Of a DNA stretch of 64,000 nucleotides, positions 1 through 8,377 are shown one piece after another. A model generated the notes under the pieces. It was not told the origin of the DNA, searched no databases, and saw only the letters and a program-made list of their open reading frames with translations. Within the stretch, counting starts at the first letter, position 1, and every line of letters begins with the position of its first letter. This DNA comes from Thermosediminibacter litoriperuensis (lineage in GTDB: Bacteria > Bacillota > Thermosediminibacteria > Thermosediminibacterales > Thermosediminibacteraceae), in NCBI RefSeq assembly GCF_008124715.1, contig NZ_VNHO01000008.1, positions 1 through 64,000 on the forward strand, read 5' to 3'. Both the position numbers and the translations under genes were made by a program.

Positions 1-477
1 GAATACTTCCTTTCTGAACTTATCCTTGGCGGAGAAATTTTCAAAGGCATAATGGAATTCACATTGCCCAAGATAAAACAGCAGGATGTGCAAAAGGTTG
101 GAAAGATAGTGTTGGGGACGGTAAAGGAGGACGTCCACAACATAGGCAAGGACATATTCAAAGTATTTGCGGAGGCATCGGGGTTTGAAGTGGTGGACAT
201 AGGCATAGATGTTCCCGAGGAGAAATTTGTAGAAGCGGTGAAAGAACACAATCCGGACATAGTGGGCATGTCGTGTCTCATCACGGCGGGAGTAAGCTCG
301 ATGAAGAAGACCGTGGATTCACTAAAGGAAGCCGGGGTAAGGGACAATATAAAGATAATAATAGGCGGAGGCAGGGTAGATGAAGGAGTAAAAGAGTTTG
401 CCGGGGCGGATGCCTGGGCGGACGATGCGGCGAAGGGAGTAAGGCTTTGCAAACAATTAATGGGGATTGAGGGGTGA
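1..477 (+). CDS. Corrinoid (B12-binding) protein of a methyltransferase system, 5' end outside window
   Basis: The reading frame is open from base 1, so the gene starts upstream; 158 residues are visible. The first ~25 visible residues are the end of the helical cap domain usual in MtaC/MttC/MtvC-type corrinoid proteins. A Rossmann-like B12-binding domain follows, with the D-x-H-x-x-G signature (D44, H46, G49 of the visible part) whose His is the lower cobalt ligand, then S-x-L and GG motifs. It would carry a methyl group between the two methyltransferases encoded at 477 and 5821. Its stop overlaps the next start (TGATG), so the two are translationally coupled. Family assignment is firm; the methyl donor is unknown. 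Confidence 0.93.
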   Translation, partial: EYFLSELILGGEIFKGIMEFTLPKIKQQDVQKVGKIVLGTVKEDVHNIGKDIFKVFAEASGFEVVDIGIDVPEEKFVEAVKEHNPDIVGMSCLITAGVSSMKKTVDSLKEAGVRDNIKIIIGGGRVDEGVKEFAGADAWADDAAKGVRLCKQLMGIEG

Positions 478-1706
478 TGGCGATGGCGGTAAATACTGCA
501 AAGGAACTTGCTGAAAAGCGTCTAGCGCGAATAATGGCGGCTATTAACTTGGAGGAACCGGATAGAGTTCCCCTTCGGGGGTTTGGAGGAGATGTGATTC
601 CGGCCTATTACGGCATAACACAGCATGAATATTGCTATGACTACGAAAAAGCTATAAAAGCAGTAGAGAAGTATTTAAAAGATTTTCCCTTCGACTGGCC
701 TACGGCAGGAATTACCGGTTTGGACGGGCGCGTATTTAGTGTGGCGTTTTCGGAATATCCCGATATAGCGTCAAACACCACGTTTATAACGGGTCCGATG
801 CACGATGTGTTAGGAGACAAATACTACCGGTATCCCGGCAGGGAAATAGCCGAAGATGCATCTCCCCAGTTTATCGGCGGCACTTTTATGGAAGCCGATG
901 AATACGACAAATTGATCGAAGACCCCGTGAAGTTCGTTGCGGAAACGGTGTTACCGAGAACGTGCCGCAATATGGGGACTCCGCGCCAGACCATGGCGAC
1001 AATGGTGAAGTTGGGTATGGAATTCAGCAGGTTTGCCGCCGCCGCCCGCGAAATTGGAGCAATTTCGGCTCAATTGGGGTATCCCTCCATTCCGCTGGGA
1101 GGAGCTTACGCACCGCTGGATATTATCGGGGACTTTTTAAGGGGTATAGAAAATGTACTTTTGGATATCAGGAGATATCCCGAAAAAGTCAAAAAGGCTG
1201 CTGAAGCTCTGGTGGAACCGATCGTAAATTATGCCCTGGCCTTTAAAAAGAGAGGAATAAATATTGCATTCATTCCGCTGCACTTGAATGAATACTTATC
1301 GCCGAAGCTTTATAAGGAGTTTTACTGGCCCACCCTGAAAGCGGTCATATTGAGACTTGTAGAGGAAGGTATGAAGGTATTTGTATTCTTTGAGGGCCGC
1401 CATGACGCCCATCTGGAGACTATCCTCGAGCTGCCCAAGGGCTGGGGTATAGCGTATTTTGAAAAGACCGATGTGGTGAAGGTAAAAAATCTCCTACAGG
1501 GCCACACCTGCGTCATGGGAGGTATACCCATCAGCCTACTGGTAGGAGGTACGCCGGCATCCATAGAAAAATACGTAAAGAACCTGCTGGAGCAGGTAAA
1601 ACCCGGCGGAGGCTTTATACTTTCTACGAATATTGGAACTGCTCCTAAGGAGACTCCGCTCGAAAATATCACCGCTTTGATTGAAGCGGTAGAAAAATAC
1701 GGTTAA
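477..1706 (+). CDS. Uroporphyrinogen decarboxylase-family methyltransferase (substrate:corrinoid, MTI-like)
   Basis: About 409 residues of the UroD/MtaA superfamily TIM barrel (PF01208 type). In catabolic methyltransferase operons such proteins move a methyl group from a substrate to the Co(I) corrinoid protein encoded just upstream. The C-terminal third has an E-G-R-H segment and a C-V-M-G-G-I-P motif, positions where relatives hold zinc ligands; assigning them as ligands is inference. The start is ATG 477, overlapping the previous stop; ATG 483 has better spacing from the GAGGGG site at 469-474 and is a real alternative. True heme-pathway UroD is unlikely because of the corrinoid partner and the missing hem genes. 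The substrate could be a methoxyarene, an N-methyl compound or a betaine. Confidence 0.85.
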   Translation: MAMAVNTAKELAEKRLARIMAAINLEEPDRVPLRGFGGDVIPAYYGITQHEYCYDYEKAIKAVEKYLKDFPFDWPTAGITGLDGRVFSVAFSEYPDIASNTTFITGPMHDVLGDKYYRYPGREIAEDASPQFIGGTFMEADEYDKLIEDPVKFVAETVLPRTCRNMGTPRQTMATMVKLGMEFSRFAAAAREIGAISAQLGYPSIPLGGAYAPLDIIGDFLRGIENVLLDIRRYPEKVKKAAEALVEPIVNYALAFKKRGINIAFIPLHLNEYLSPKLYKEFYWPTLKAVILRLVEEGMKVFVFFEGRHDAHLETILELPKGWGIAYFEKTDVVKVKNLLQGHTCVMGGIPISLLVGGTPASIEKYVKNLLEQVKPGGGFILSTNIGTAPKETPLENITALIEAVEKYG

Positions 1707-1719
1707 GTTTTATAAAGCC

Positions 1720-1750
1720 GGACACCGGTGGATTTTTTCCATCGGTGTCC
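1720..1750 (+). terminator. Stem-loop after the methyltransferase gene
   Basis: GGACACCG at 1720-1727 pairs with CGGTGTCC at 1743-1750, and TGGA/TCCA extends the stem inside. The sequence after it is A-rich rather than a T run, so it is a weak intrinsic terminator or an mRNA-stabilising hairpin. Confidence 0.45.
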
Positions 1751-1782
1751 CGTTAAAAAAATTTCAAATTAGAGGTGTAAGT

Positions 1783-3093
1783 ATGTGGCTGGAAAAAGGT
1801 ATCGGTGAAGAAAAAAGATGGTTTTATCCCATCTCCGCCTTTATAATAGGTGCGGCCACTTTCGTAACCCAACTTTGGACCATGTTTTACCCTCATATTC
1901 AGGCCCATTTCGGACTGGAAACCACGGCATCAATAGTTTTGGCCGCCACTTTCAGCGGAATGGGTGTCATGATTATCGGTCCACCCATTACCGGGACCAT
2001 TTTGGATAAATATGGCCCCAAAATACCGTTTATGATGTCGGCGGCATCTTTTGTGGCAGGTCACAGCCTGATATTTAAAATGCTCACAATGAAGGATTGG
2101 TCCACGGCAATGTACCTTTGGTATTTGGGAAGCTTCCTGGTGGGTTTGGGAGCCGGATTTTACTCGGGCACATATACGGCTACGGTGGGGAAATGGTTTC
2201 CCGACAAGCCCGGAACGGCTATGGGTCTGGCCGTCGCCGGCGCGGGTTCCGGAACGGTCATATATTCACCTTTAGTAGCATCTTTGATAAGGTCTTACGG
2301 TTTTTCGGGGAATGTTTTCTTACTTTTCGCAATAATTGCGTTGGTGGCTTTGGTAGGATTAGGGATACCTTTTTGGAAAACACCTCCTCACGACTGGGTT
2401 CCTGCCGGAATGCAGCCTAAGTCTAAGTCTTTCAACGCAAAGTCTATTCATATAGCCAAAGATTACACCCTTCAGGAAGCGGTTAAAGATAAAAGGTTTT
2501 GGCTTCTTTACGTATGTTTTATTTGCGCGGCCTTTTCCAACATGTTCTTTGTGCAGAATGCCTCTTTAATAATCATTGAAGGATTAACCCAAACCATGAG
2601 CAGAGAGGACATCCTAGCTTCAGTCGTACCGCTATTTCTCACGATATCCGCGCTGGCTGGACTCCTGGGGAGATTTGGATGGGGTGTAATCTCCGATAAA
2701 TTGGGTGGGCCGTGGAAGACTCTCTGGATGGTTTACCTTTTCCCCGCAATACTAATGAGCGCCTTTTACCTCGGATATCATTCGGTAATGCTTATATTTA
2801 TAATTGGATTTTTGCTGTATTTTGGTTTTGGCGGCGAGCCGGTGGTTCACTACGCAATAGTTCCCTATGTGTTTGGTAGAAGGCATCTGGGAAAGATCAT
2901 GAGTACATTAAACGCCTTTTCGGTGGGTATAGGAATAGCTTTCGGGCCGTATGTGGGGGCTTATATTAAAGATGTAACCGGAGGGTATTACTGGGCGTTG
3001 GTGTTGGCGATAGTTATACGTTTGTGCGGAACGGCCTTTGCTCTTTTGGGATTGAGGCTTGCCCAACAACAGGAAAGTTCGGCGAAGGCTTAG
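1783..3093 (+). CDS. MFS transporter, oxalate/formate antiporter (OFA)-like
   Basis: 436 residues with about 12 hydrophobic segments and the major-facilitator loop motif (D-K-Y-G-P-K near residue 74, repeated in weaker form near residue 305 as D-K-L-G-G-P). The K-W-F-P-D-K...G-x-A-V-A-G segment near residue 140 is typical of the OFA family, which moves small carboxylates. It starts at ATG 1783 behind AGAGGTG. Lying between the methyltransferase subunits and their activator, it probably imports the methylated substrate or exports the demethylated product. The transported compound cannot be read from the sequence. Confidence 0.85.
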   Translation: MWLEKGIGEEKRWFYPISAFIIGAATFVTQLWTMFYPHIQAHFGLETTASIVLAATFSGMGVMIIGPPITGTILDKYGPKIPFMMSAASFVAGHSLIFKMLTMKDWSTAMYLWYLGSFLVGLGAGFYSGTYTATVGKWFPDKPGTAMGLAVAGAGSGTVIYSPLVASLIRSYGFSGNVFLLFAIIALVALVGLGIPFWKTPPHDWVPAGMQPKSKSFNAKSIHIAKDYTLQEAVKDKRFWLLYVCFICAAFSNMFFVQNASLIIIEGLTQTMSREDILASVVPLFLTISALAGLLGRFGWGVISDKLGGPWKTLWMVYLFPAILMSAFYLGYHSVMLIFIIGFLLYFGFGGEPVVHYAIVPYVFGRRHLGKIMSTLNAFSVGIGIAFGPYVGAYIKDVTGGYYWALVLAIVIRLCGTAFALLGLRLAQQQESSAKA

Positions 3094-3099
3094 ATAGGC

Positions 3100-3500
3100 A
3101 AAACAGGCATGACCATGGCATCCACTATGACAAAGGTGAAACGTTTTTATCTATAGGGCCTTGAAATCCGGGCTGTACAATAGAGTCGACGTTTTTACCG
3201 AGTTCAGAAATAGTAGATTTAGAAAACTCGGTACCGCAAAGCTGAGGTGATTTCTTCAATTGAACTCTGAACATAAGGGTGCCGACTCTGGTAATAAGAT
3301 TTCTCGGATAGTAGCTGTTACGGTAGGCTTGTCTTTCCACGGTTCTTTCATAAAGTTCTGCTTTTTTTGTTCGGTTGCCTGGGCTTGCAGTATTTGATTG
3401 AGTACTGATTCAAAAAGTTTGGTCATCCCCTCATCTCTAGCTTCTTATAAAAAGAGGTGGTGCAAATTACAGAATCAATGGTAATATTATATTGAGCCAT
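3100..3500 (-). pseudogene. Decayed IS256-family transposase remnant
   Basis: On the minus strand an ATG at 3500 opens M-A-Q-Y-N-I-T, the usual IS256 transposase N-terminus. Pieces then follow in several frames: L-x-E-S-V-L-N-Q-I-L-Q-A-Q-A-T-E-Q, then R-Q-A-Y-R-N-S-Y-Y-P-R with R-V-G-T-L, then C-G-T-E-F-S-K-S-T-I-S-E-L, and finally P-F-V-I-V-D-A after another shift. The segment between R-V-G-T-L and C-G-T-E-F, some 35 residues in full-length relatives, is deleted, and everything after the V-I-V-D-A region is missing. Several frameshifts and a stop near 3428 make it non-functional. The bases from 3500 to 3650 contain its old upstream region. It marks a past insertion inside the methyltransferase cluster. 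Confidence 0.82.
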
Positions 3501-3648
3501 TCTCATCCCTCCAGTTAGGTTTTTGAGTTCGTCACCTTTTATTCTAACCAGAGGGGTGAGGGTGGCTCAACCCTTTTTTAAAACTTCTTTTTTACGCAAT
3601 TATACGGACTTAGCTCCATTTTTTTTAATATTTTAGGTGGTGTTTGCA

Positions 3649-5409
3649 ATGAACAAATACAAAATTACGATACTTCCGGATAATATTGAAATCTCAGTGG
3701 AGGAAAACACTACTTTTATAAAAGTTTTAACGGAAAACGGCATAAAATTTGAATTTCCGTGCGGTGGGGCGGGCAAATGCAAAAAGTGCAAGGTAAAGAT
3801 CTTCAAAAAGAGCGGTCAAGAAGAGGTACTTGCCTGCCAATTGAAAGTAACCGAGGATTTAGCTGTTGAAATTCTCAAAAAGGAACAGAAACACGAGATA
3901 CTGACAGAAGGTGTGGAGCGACAGGTGGTGCTGGACCCTTTAATAAAAAAGGTGTATCTGGAATTGCCCCGACCTTCCTTAGAGGATAATCGCGATGACT
4001 GGAAAAGGGTAGCCGGGAATACTGGAATAAAGACGAATCTTAAAATATTGCAGGATTTGCCGGAAAAGATAAGGGAGAGCGATTTCAAGGTTACCCTTGT
4101 ACTTACAGGCGATGAAATTGTGGCCATTGAAAGCAGGGATACCAGCGATAAATTATTGGGGATGGCCTTTGATATCGGAACTACCACCATTGCAGGATAT
4201 CTTCTAAATTTAAAAACGGGGCGGGAACTTATCCGAGTATCAGCTTTGAATCCGCAGACAAAATACGGTGCCGATGTGATTTCGCGCATAAAGGTTGCTT
4301 CCGAATCTAAAGAGGGGTTGGAGAAACTACATAAAGAAGTTGTGGCAGAAATAAACAACTTAATAGAAAAGGCGGTAAAAGAAACCGGCTATAAACCGGA
4401 GGAGGTATATGCCCTTACTATTGCCGGAAATACTACGATGCACCATCTTTTATTGAAAATCCAGCCGAAATATTTGGCCCGGGCCCCATACGTGCCGGTG
4501 GTAACGGAACGGGTGATTGTCGATGCCGGCGATATCGGTATAAGGATAAATCCGGCGGGAAAAGTCTTTATACTTCCCAATATAGCCGGTTTTGTGGGGG
4601 CGGATACGGTAGCGGCGGCTCTGGCTGCCGAGATGGATAAGTCCGATGAATTAAAGCTTTTAATCGATATCGGGACTAATGGAGAAATGGTGCTGGGCAC
4701 CAAAGGAAGGCTCTTTGCCTGTTCCACCGCCGCGGGACCCGCCTTTGAAGGTGCCCATATATCCTGCGGAATGAGGGGAGCTCCGGGCGCCATCGACCAC
4801 ATCCGTATCGATGAAGAATTAGAATATACCGTAATTGGTGAAACATTACCCAGCGGTATATGCGGTTCGGGACTTTTGGATGTGGTGGCGGAACTTTTGA
4901 AGGCAGGGATTGTGGACAAAAACGGTCGAATTTTAAAACCCGAAGGGGTTACAAGTGAGTTGGGCCAAAAGTACAGGGACAGGATTGTCGACATCAACGG
5001 TATTCGGGCATTTATTCTTGAAGAAAACACTGCAACGGGACAGCCGGTATATATTAACCAAAAAGATATCAGGGAACTTCAGCTGGCAAAAGGCGCCATT
5101 GCCGCCGGAATAGAGATCCTCTTAAAAACTTTTAATGCTAAAGTTGAGGATATAAGTGAGGTATTTCTCGCGGGGGCTTTTGGGAACTATTTGAAGCCCG
5201 AAAGTGCCTGCGAGGTGGGATTAATTCCTCGAGAACTTGAGGGTAAAATAAAAGCAATTGGAAACGCAGCGGGTGGCGGAGCAAAGCTGGCCCTGCTTTC
5301 GGAAAAGGAGTATGAACGGGCAGTAATGATTTCCAAAAAGATACATTACATCGAACTCAGTACAGAGCCGGAATTTAGCAGCGTATTTGCTAAGAATTTA
5401 GGGTTTTAA
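3649..5409 (+). CDS. Reductive activator of corrinoid proteins (RamA/RACE-like, 2Fe-2S ferredoxin plus ASKHA domain)
   Basis: 586 residues. The N-terminus is a plant-type [2Fe-2S] ferredoxin domain with C38, C44, C47 and C63. A linker and a DUF4445-type ASKHA ATPase core follow, with D-I-G-T-T-T near residue 174 and D-I-G-T-N-G near residue 339. Such proteins use ATP to drive one-electron reduction of inactive Co(II) corrinoid back to Co(I). ATG 3649 is chosen because AGGTGG lies 7 bases upstream; the two GTG codons further up overlap that site. The likely client is the corrinoid protein at 1-477. A second, longer homologue lies at 25370 in the acs operon. Confidence 0.9.
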   Translation: MNKYKITILPDNIEISVEENTTFIKVLTENGIKFEFPCGGAGKCKKCKVKIFKKSGQEEVLACQLKVTEDLAVEILKKEQKHEILTEGVERQVVLDPLIKKVYLELPRPSLEDNRDDWKRVAGNTGIKTNLKILQDLPEKIRESDFKVTLVLTGDEIVAIESRDTSDKLLGMAFDIGTTTIAGYLLNLKTGRELIRVSALNPQTKYGADVISRIKVASESKEGLEKLHKEVVAEINNLIEKAVKETGYKPEEVYALTIAGNTTMHHLLLKIQPKYLARAPYVPVVTERVIVDAGDIGIRINPAGKVFILPNIAGFVGADTVAAALAAEMDKSDELKLLIDIGTNGEMVLGTKGRLFACSTAAGPAFEGAHISCGMRGAPGAIDHIRIDEELEYTVIGETLPSGICGSGLLDVVAELLKAGIVDKNGRILKPEGVTSELGQKYRDRIVDINGIRAFILEENTATGQPVYINQKDIRELQLAKGAIAAGIEILLKTFNAKVEDISEVFLAGAFGNYLKPESACEVGLIPRELEGKIKAIGNAAGGGAKLALLSEKEYERAVMISKKIHYIELSTEPEFSSVFAKNLGF

Positions 5410-5473
5410 AGGTTAAAAGACCACAAAAATAAAACCAAACCATAGAGCTAAACGATCTTTTGGTTGTCCATTG

Positions 5474-5549
5474 ATATTCCTTCCAATAGAAATGTACCTT
5501 AAAATACTTCTATAAAGAAGCACCTTGTACCTTCTATTGGAAGGAATAT
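5474..5549 (+). repeat. 18-bp perfect inverted repeat with 40-base loop
   Basis: ATATTCCTTCCAATAGAA at 5474-5491 is the exact reverse complement of 5532-5549. The loop holds a smaller hairpin (CTTCT/AGAAG around 5508-5520), and TTTTTT follows the right arm. It may be a terminator of the activator gene or a small miniature-element remnant. No gene is visible in 5410-5611. Confidence 0.7.
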
Positions 5550-5611
5550 TTTTTGTACCAAAAAGCATCAATTTATATTATAACTTCAGAAAAAAAGAAA
5601 AATGATCAACA

Positions 5612-5640
5612 TTGACAAATATTAAAAAATGTGTTAACTT
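5612..5640 (+). promoter_or_regulatory. Sigma-A type promoter
   Basis: TTGACA at 5612-5617, a 17-base spacer and TAACTT at 5635-5640. It gives the methyl-THF methyltransferase gene its own promoter with a leader of about 175 bases. Confidence 0.6.
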
Positions 5641-5662
5641 AATAACGGAGGGAACGATATAC

Positions 5663-5743
5663 ATGTATAGACAAGATATTTTCCGTGATAAGGGAGAATA
5701 TATCGGGGTTCTGTTGAAGGTTTTGGCTAAACCTTCTGGCTGA
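5663..5743 (+). other. Possible 26-codon leader ORF with stem-loop
   Basis: An ATG at 5663 sits 8 bases behind GGAGGG and opens 26 codons ending in TGA at 5741-5743, within the leader downstream of the 5612 promoter. Its 3' part contains a perfect 8-bp hairpin (GAAGGTTT 5716-5723, AAACCTTC 5729-5736). It could be a regulatory leader peptide or chance. There is no T run, so it is not a simple attenuator. Confidence 0.3.
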
Positions 5744-5820
5744 AACATGTAAGATGTCCGGAGTGTGCCGTTCTGGAAATGATGAATTATCAAAATATAA
5801 TATAAAAAGGGGAGGATAAA

Positions 5821-6645
5821 ATGATTATAATAGGAGAAAAGATCAACGGAACAATTCCGCGCGTCAAAAAGGCTATAGAAGAAAGAGATGAAGCCTTTAT
5901 TCGCGAACTTGCGGTAAAACAGGCAGAAGCAGGTGCCGATTTCATCGATGTGTGTGCGGGGACTTCCCCGGAGGAAGAGGAAGAGACTTTAAAATGGCTG
6001 ATGGAAATTGTCCAGGATGCGGTTGACAAACCTTTATGTATTGACAGTCCAAATCCCAGAACCATAGAGCAGGTATTTAAATATGCGCGCAAACCCGGAA
6101 TAATAAATTCGGTATCTGAAGAAAGGAATAAATGCGAAATTATATACCCCCTAATAAAAGGTACCGAATGGCAGGTCATCGGGCTTACTTGTGATAATAG
6201 AGGAATTCCTTCAGATGTTCAAACGAGGATAGATATAGCAAAAATACTTGTTGAAAAGGCACAAAAATATGATATTAGTCCCGAACGTATACATATTGAT
6301 CCACTGGTCATAGCCATAGCAACGGATAACCAATCGGTGCATAAGTTTGTGGAAACATTGGTCAGTATAAAAAAAATTTTTCCCAACGTCAAGGTCACTT
6401 CAGGACTGAGCAATGTTTCTTTCGGAATGCCCTTGAGAAAAGCGATCAATCAAACTTTCTTAACTGTAGCGGTCTTTGCTGGAATGGATTCGGCCATTAT
6501 GGATCCATGCAATAGAGAAATGATGACAACGCTGCTGGCGGCTGAAGTTATAGCGGGCCGGGACAAACATTGCAGAAGATTTGCTAATGCGTATCGAAAG
6601 GGTTTAATTGGTCCTATAAAGACGCTGCCCGGTGATGCAAATTAG
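5821..6645 (+). CDS. Methyltetrahydrofolate:corrinoid methyltransferase (MTII-like, DHPS fold)
   Basis: 274 residues of the dihydropteroate synthase-like methyltransferase family, sharing with AcsE the G-E-K-I-N-G start, the D-x-C-x-G-T segment, G-L-S-N-V-S near residue 198 and D-P-C-N near residue 230. It would take the methyl group from the corrinoid protein and place it on THF, feeding methyl-THF into the pathway encoded from 8378 on. It is a paralogue of AcsE (21866), not a copy: the C-terminus is longer and only the folate-site motifs are shared. GGGGAGG lies 5 bases before the ATG. It completes the set of two methyltransferases, a corrinoid protein and an activator. Confidence 0.88.
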   Translation: MIIIGEKINGTIPRVKKAIEERDEAFIRELAVKQAEAGADFIDVCAGTSPEEEEETLKWLMEIVQDAVDKPLCIDSPNPRTIEQVFKYARKPGIINSVSEERNKCEIIYPLIKGTEWQVIGLTCDNRGIPSDVQTRIDIAKILVEKAQKYDISPERIHIDPLVIAIATDNQSVHKFVETLVSIKKIFPNVKVTSGLSNVSFGMPLRKAINQTFLTVAVFAGMDSAIMDPCNREMMTTLLAAEVIAGRDKHCRRFANAYRKGLIGPIKTLPGDAN

Positions 6646-6679
6646 AGGAGAGGTAAAGCTGCGGTAGGAAAGGATTATC

Positions 6680-7648
6680 ATGGTAAAAACTAGTACCGTT
6701 CTTGATGGCCGCCTTCACCGTAAAATGCGGGATGATATAATGTTCGTAGATTCTCACGTACATATTTCTTTGAACGGCATGAATTCAAAAGATTGGCGCA
6801 GGATTTTAGCGGAAGGCAACTATAAGCCAATCATGGAAATATTGGATTTATACAAAAGTAAAAACATCCTGATACTTCGCGATGGCGGTGACAATCTTGG
6901 GGCATCTTTAGCCGCCAGGGAAATAGCGGGGCGAATGGGTATCATTTATAAAACACCGGGATGGGCGATTTACAAAAAAGGAAGGTATGGAGGCTTTTTA
7001 GGTAGGCCCGTCACCGATATTAAAGATTTTAAAAGCATGTTCGCTGAACTTTTGAAATCTAAACCCGACCATCTTAAGGTTATATTAACCGGGATTGTGG
7101 ATTTTAACTCGTACGGACAATTCGGCGGAATTTCATTTTCTTATGAAGAATTGTATTATATGATTCAACGGGCAAAGGAAAAGGAATTGCCTATAATGGT
7201 CCATGCAAACTCATCCGCGGCAGTTAAAATGGCTATCGAAGCTGGAGCCGATACGATAGAGCACGGGTATTTCATTACCGATGAAGAGCTGCATATGATG
7301 GCTGAAAGAGATGTAATATGGGTACCAACTCTGTCGCCTTTGGGTAACATTATTGAAAATAAAGATTTCAGATATCGATATCGCAATCAGATACAGATTA
7401 TTAAAAGGATTTTTAATGAACATTTAGCAGCTGTCAAAAAAGCGATTGATTTAGGAGTAAAAATCGCTATCGGAAGTGATTCGGGCTCATTCGGTGTGTA
7501 TCACTCTCAGGGCTTCTTCGATGAAGTTAAACATATAAAAAAGTGTGGAATTTCTGAAAATCAAATATTTAAGATAGCCTTTGTAAATGGAATAAAAGCT
7601 CTGGGTATAAAGCACCTCGAACTCAAATTGTTAGAAAACCAGGGTTAA
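6680..7648 (+). CDS. Amidohydrolase-superfamily protein
   Basis: 322 residues with a metal-dependent hydrolase pattern: H-V-H near residue 27, a candidate bridging Lys in L-K-V-I-L-T near residue 134, H near residue 175 (M-V-H-A-N), H near residue 195 (E-H-G-Y) and D near residue 274 (G-S-D-S-G). These would form a one- or two-metal site in a TIM barrel. Families with this pattern cleave amides, lactams or deaminate rings. ATG 6680 follows AGGAAAGGA. Its place right after the methyltransferase suggests that it processes the demethylated substrate, which is inference. The exact reaction is not recognisable. Confidence 0.75.
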   Translation: MVKTSTVLDGRLHRKMRDDIMFVDSHVHISLNGMNSKDWRRILAEGNYKPIMEILDLYKSKNILILRDGGDNLGASLAAREIAGRMGIIYKTPGWAIYKKGRYGGFLGRPVTDIKDFKSMFAELLKSKPDHLKVILTGIVDFNSYGQFGGISFSYEELYYMIQRAKEKELPIMVHANSSAAVKMAIEAGADTIEHGYFITDEELHMMAERDVIWVPTLSPLGNIIENKDFRYRYRNQIQIIKRIFNEHLAAVKKAIDLGVKIAIGSDSGSFGVYHSQGFFDEVKHIKKCGISENQIFKIAFVNGIKALGIKHLELKLLENQG

Positions 7649-7670
7649 TATCGGAGGAGGATATATATTT

Positions 7671-8201
7671 ATGAAGATAGGGACGAGGAAAATTACGTAT
7701 CTTGCTATGTTCGTCGTGCTCAACATAGTACTCACCAGAGTTGCCAGTATAAGGATAGCTTCTGGAACGGTGGAGGCTATAAGGATCGGATTTGGAGGAT
7801 TTCCGGTTATACTGGCGGGCATTGCACTGGGTCCGGCTGCGGGGGGTGTTGTGGGTGCGTTGGGAGATTTGCTGGGTTACTGGATAAATCCCATGGGGCC
7901 TTATATGCCTCATTTTACGGTGACAGCAGCCTTAACCGGTATAATACCAGGGCTTGTGATGCGAATTTTTAAAAATGAACAACCCGCTCTTTGGCAGCTG
8001 TTTTTAGCTATTGCAGTGGGGCAGATAATAACATCGGTTCTGCTCGTCCCATATTTCCTTTATAAACTGTTCGGTGTTCCGCTGGTCTACAAAATGTCCA
8101 CGGCTTGTCTGGTACAGGCTTTTAATATACCTATATATACAATATTCACCAGGCTGCTTTTAAAAAGGGTCAACCTTAAGCCAGCGCTTTCAAAAAATTA
8201 A
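7671..8201 (+). CDS. folT: Folate-type ECF transporter S component
   Basis: 176 residues, about five to six membrane segments. The R-I-G-F-G-G-F-P stretch near residue 41 and the G-A-x-G-D-L-L-G-Y stretch near residue 66 match the folate-binding S components of energy-coupling factor transporters. The shared EcfA/EcfT parts are not in this window and must be elsewhere. It sits 22 bases behind the amidohydrolase with a strong GGAGGAGG site. A folate importer beside a THF-demanding pathway is functionally sensible, and no promoter separates it from the methyltransferase module. Confidence 0.8.
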   Translation: MKIGTRKITYLAMFVVLNIVLTRVASIRIASGTVEAIRIGFGGFPVILAGIALGPAAGGVVGALGDLLGYWINPMGPYMPHFTVTAALTGIIPGLVMRIFKNEQPALWQLFLAIAVGQIITSVLLVPYFLYKLFGVPLVYKMSTACLVQAFNIPIYTIFTRLLLKRVNLKPALSKN

Positions 8202-8295
8202 GTAGAATAATGGTTGATAACTTTGGTCTTCAGCCCCGAGGCGAAAAAGAATCCATAAATTTCAACTTAGGGGTATTTTTCAATTTCAACATATA

Positions 8296-8324
8296 TTGAC
8301 AATAATTTAACAAAATAGTATTAT
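8296..8324 (+). promoter_or_regulatory. Sigma-A type promoter of the Wood-Ljungdahl operon
   Basis: TTGACA at 8296-8301, exactly 17 bases, then TATTAT at 8319-8324. The first gene starts at 8378. This is the best promoter seen upstream of the 19-gene run. Confidence 0.75.
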
Positions 8325-8377
8325 AAATACGTAGAGTTGTGAAAACATTAACAAACTTGTACGAGAGGAGAAATAAG

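Noticed and set aside
477-1706. Heme-pathway uroporphyrinogen decarboxylase (hemE)
   Set aside because: Coupled to a corrinoid protein, in a methyltransferase cluster, with altered active-site motifs and no heme genes nearby.
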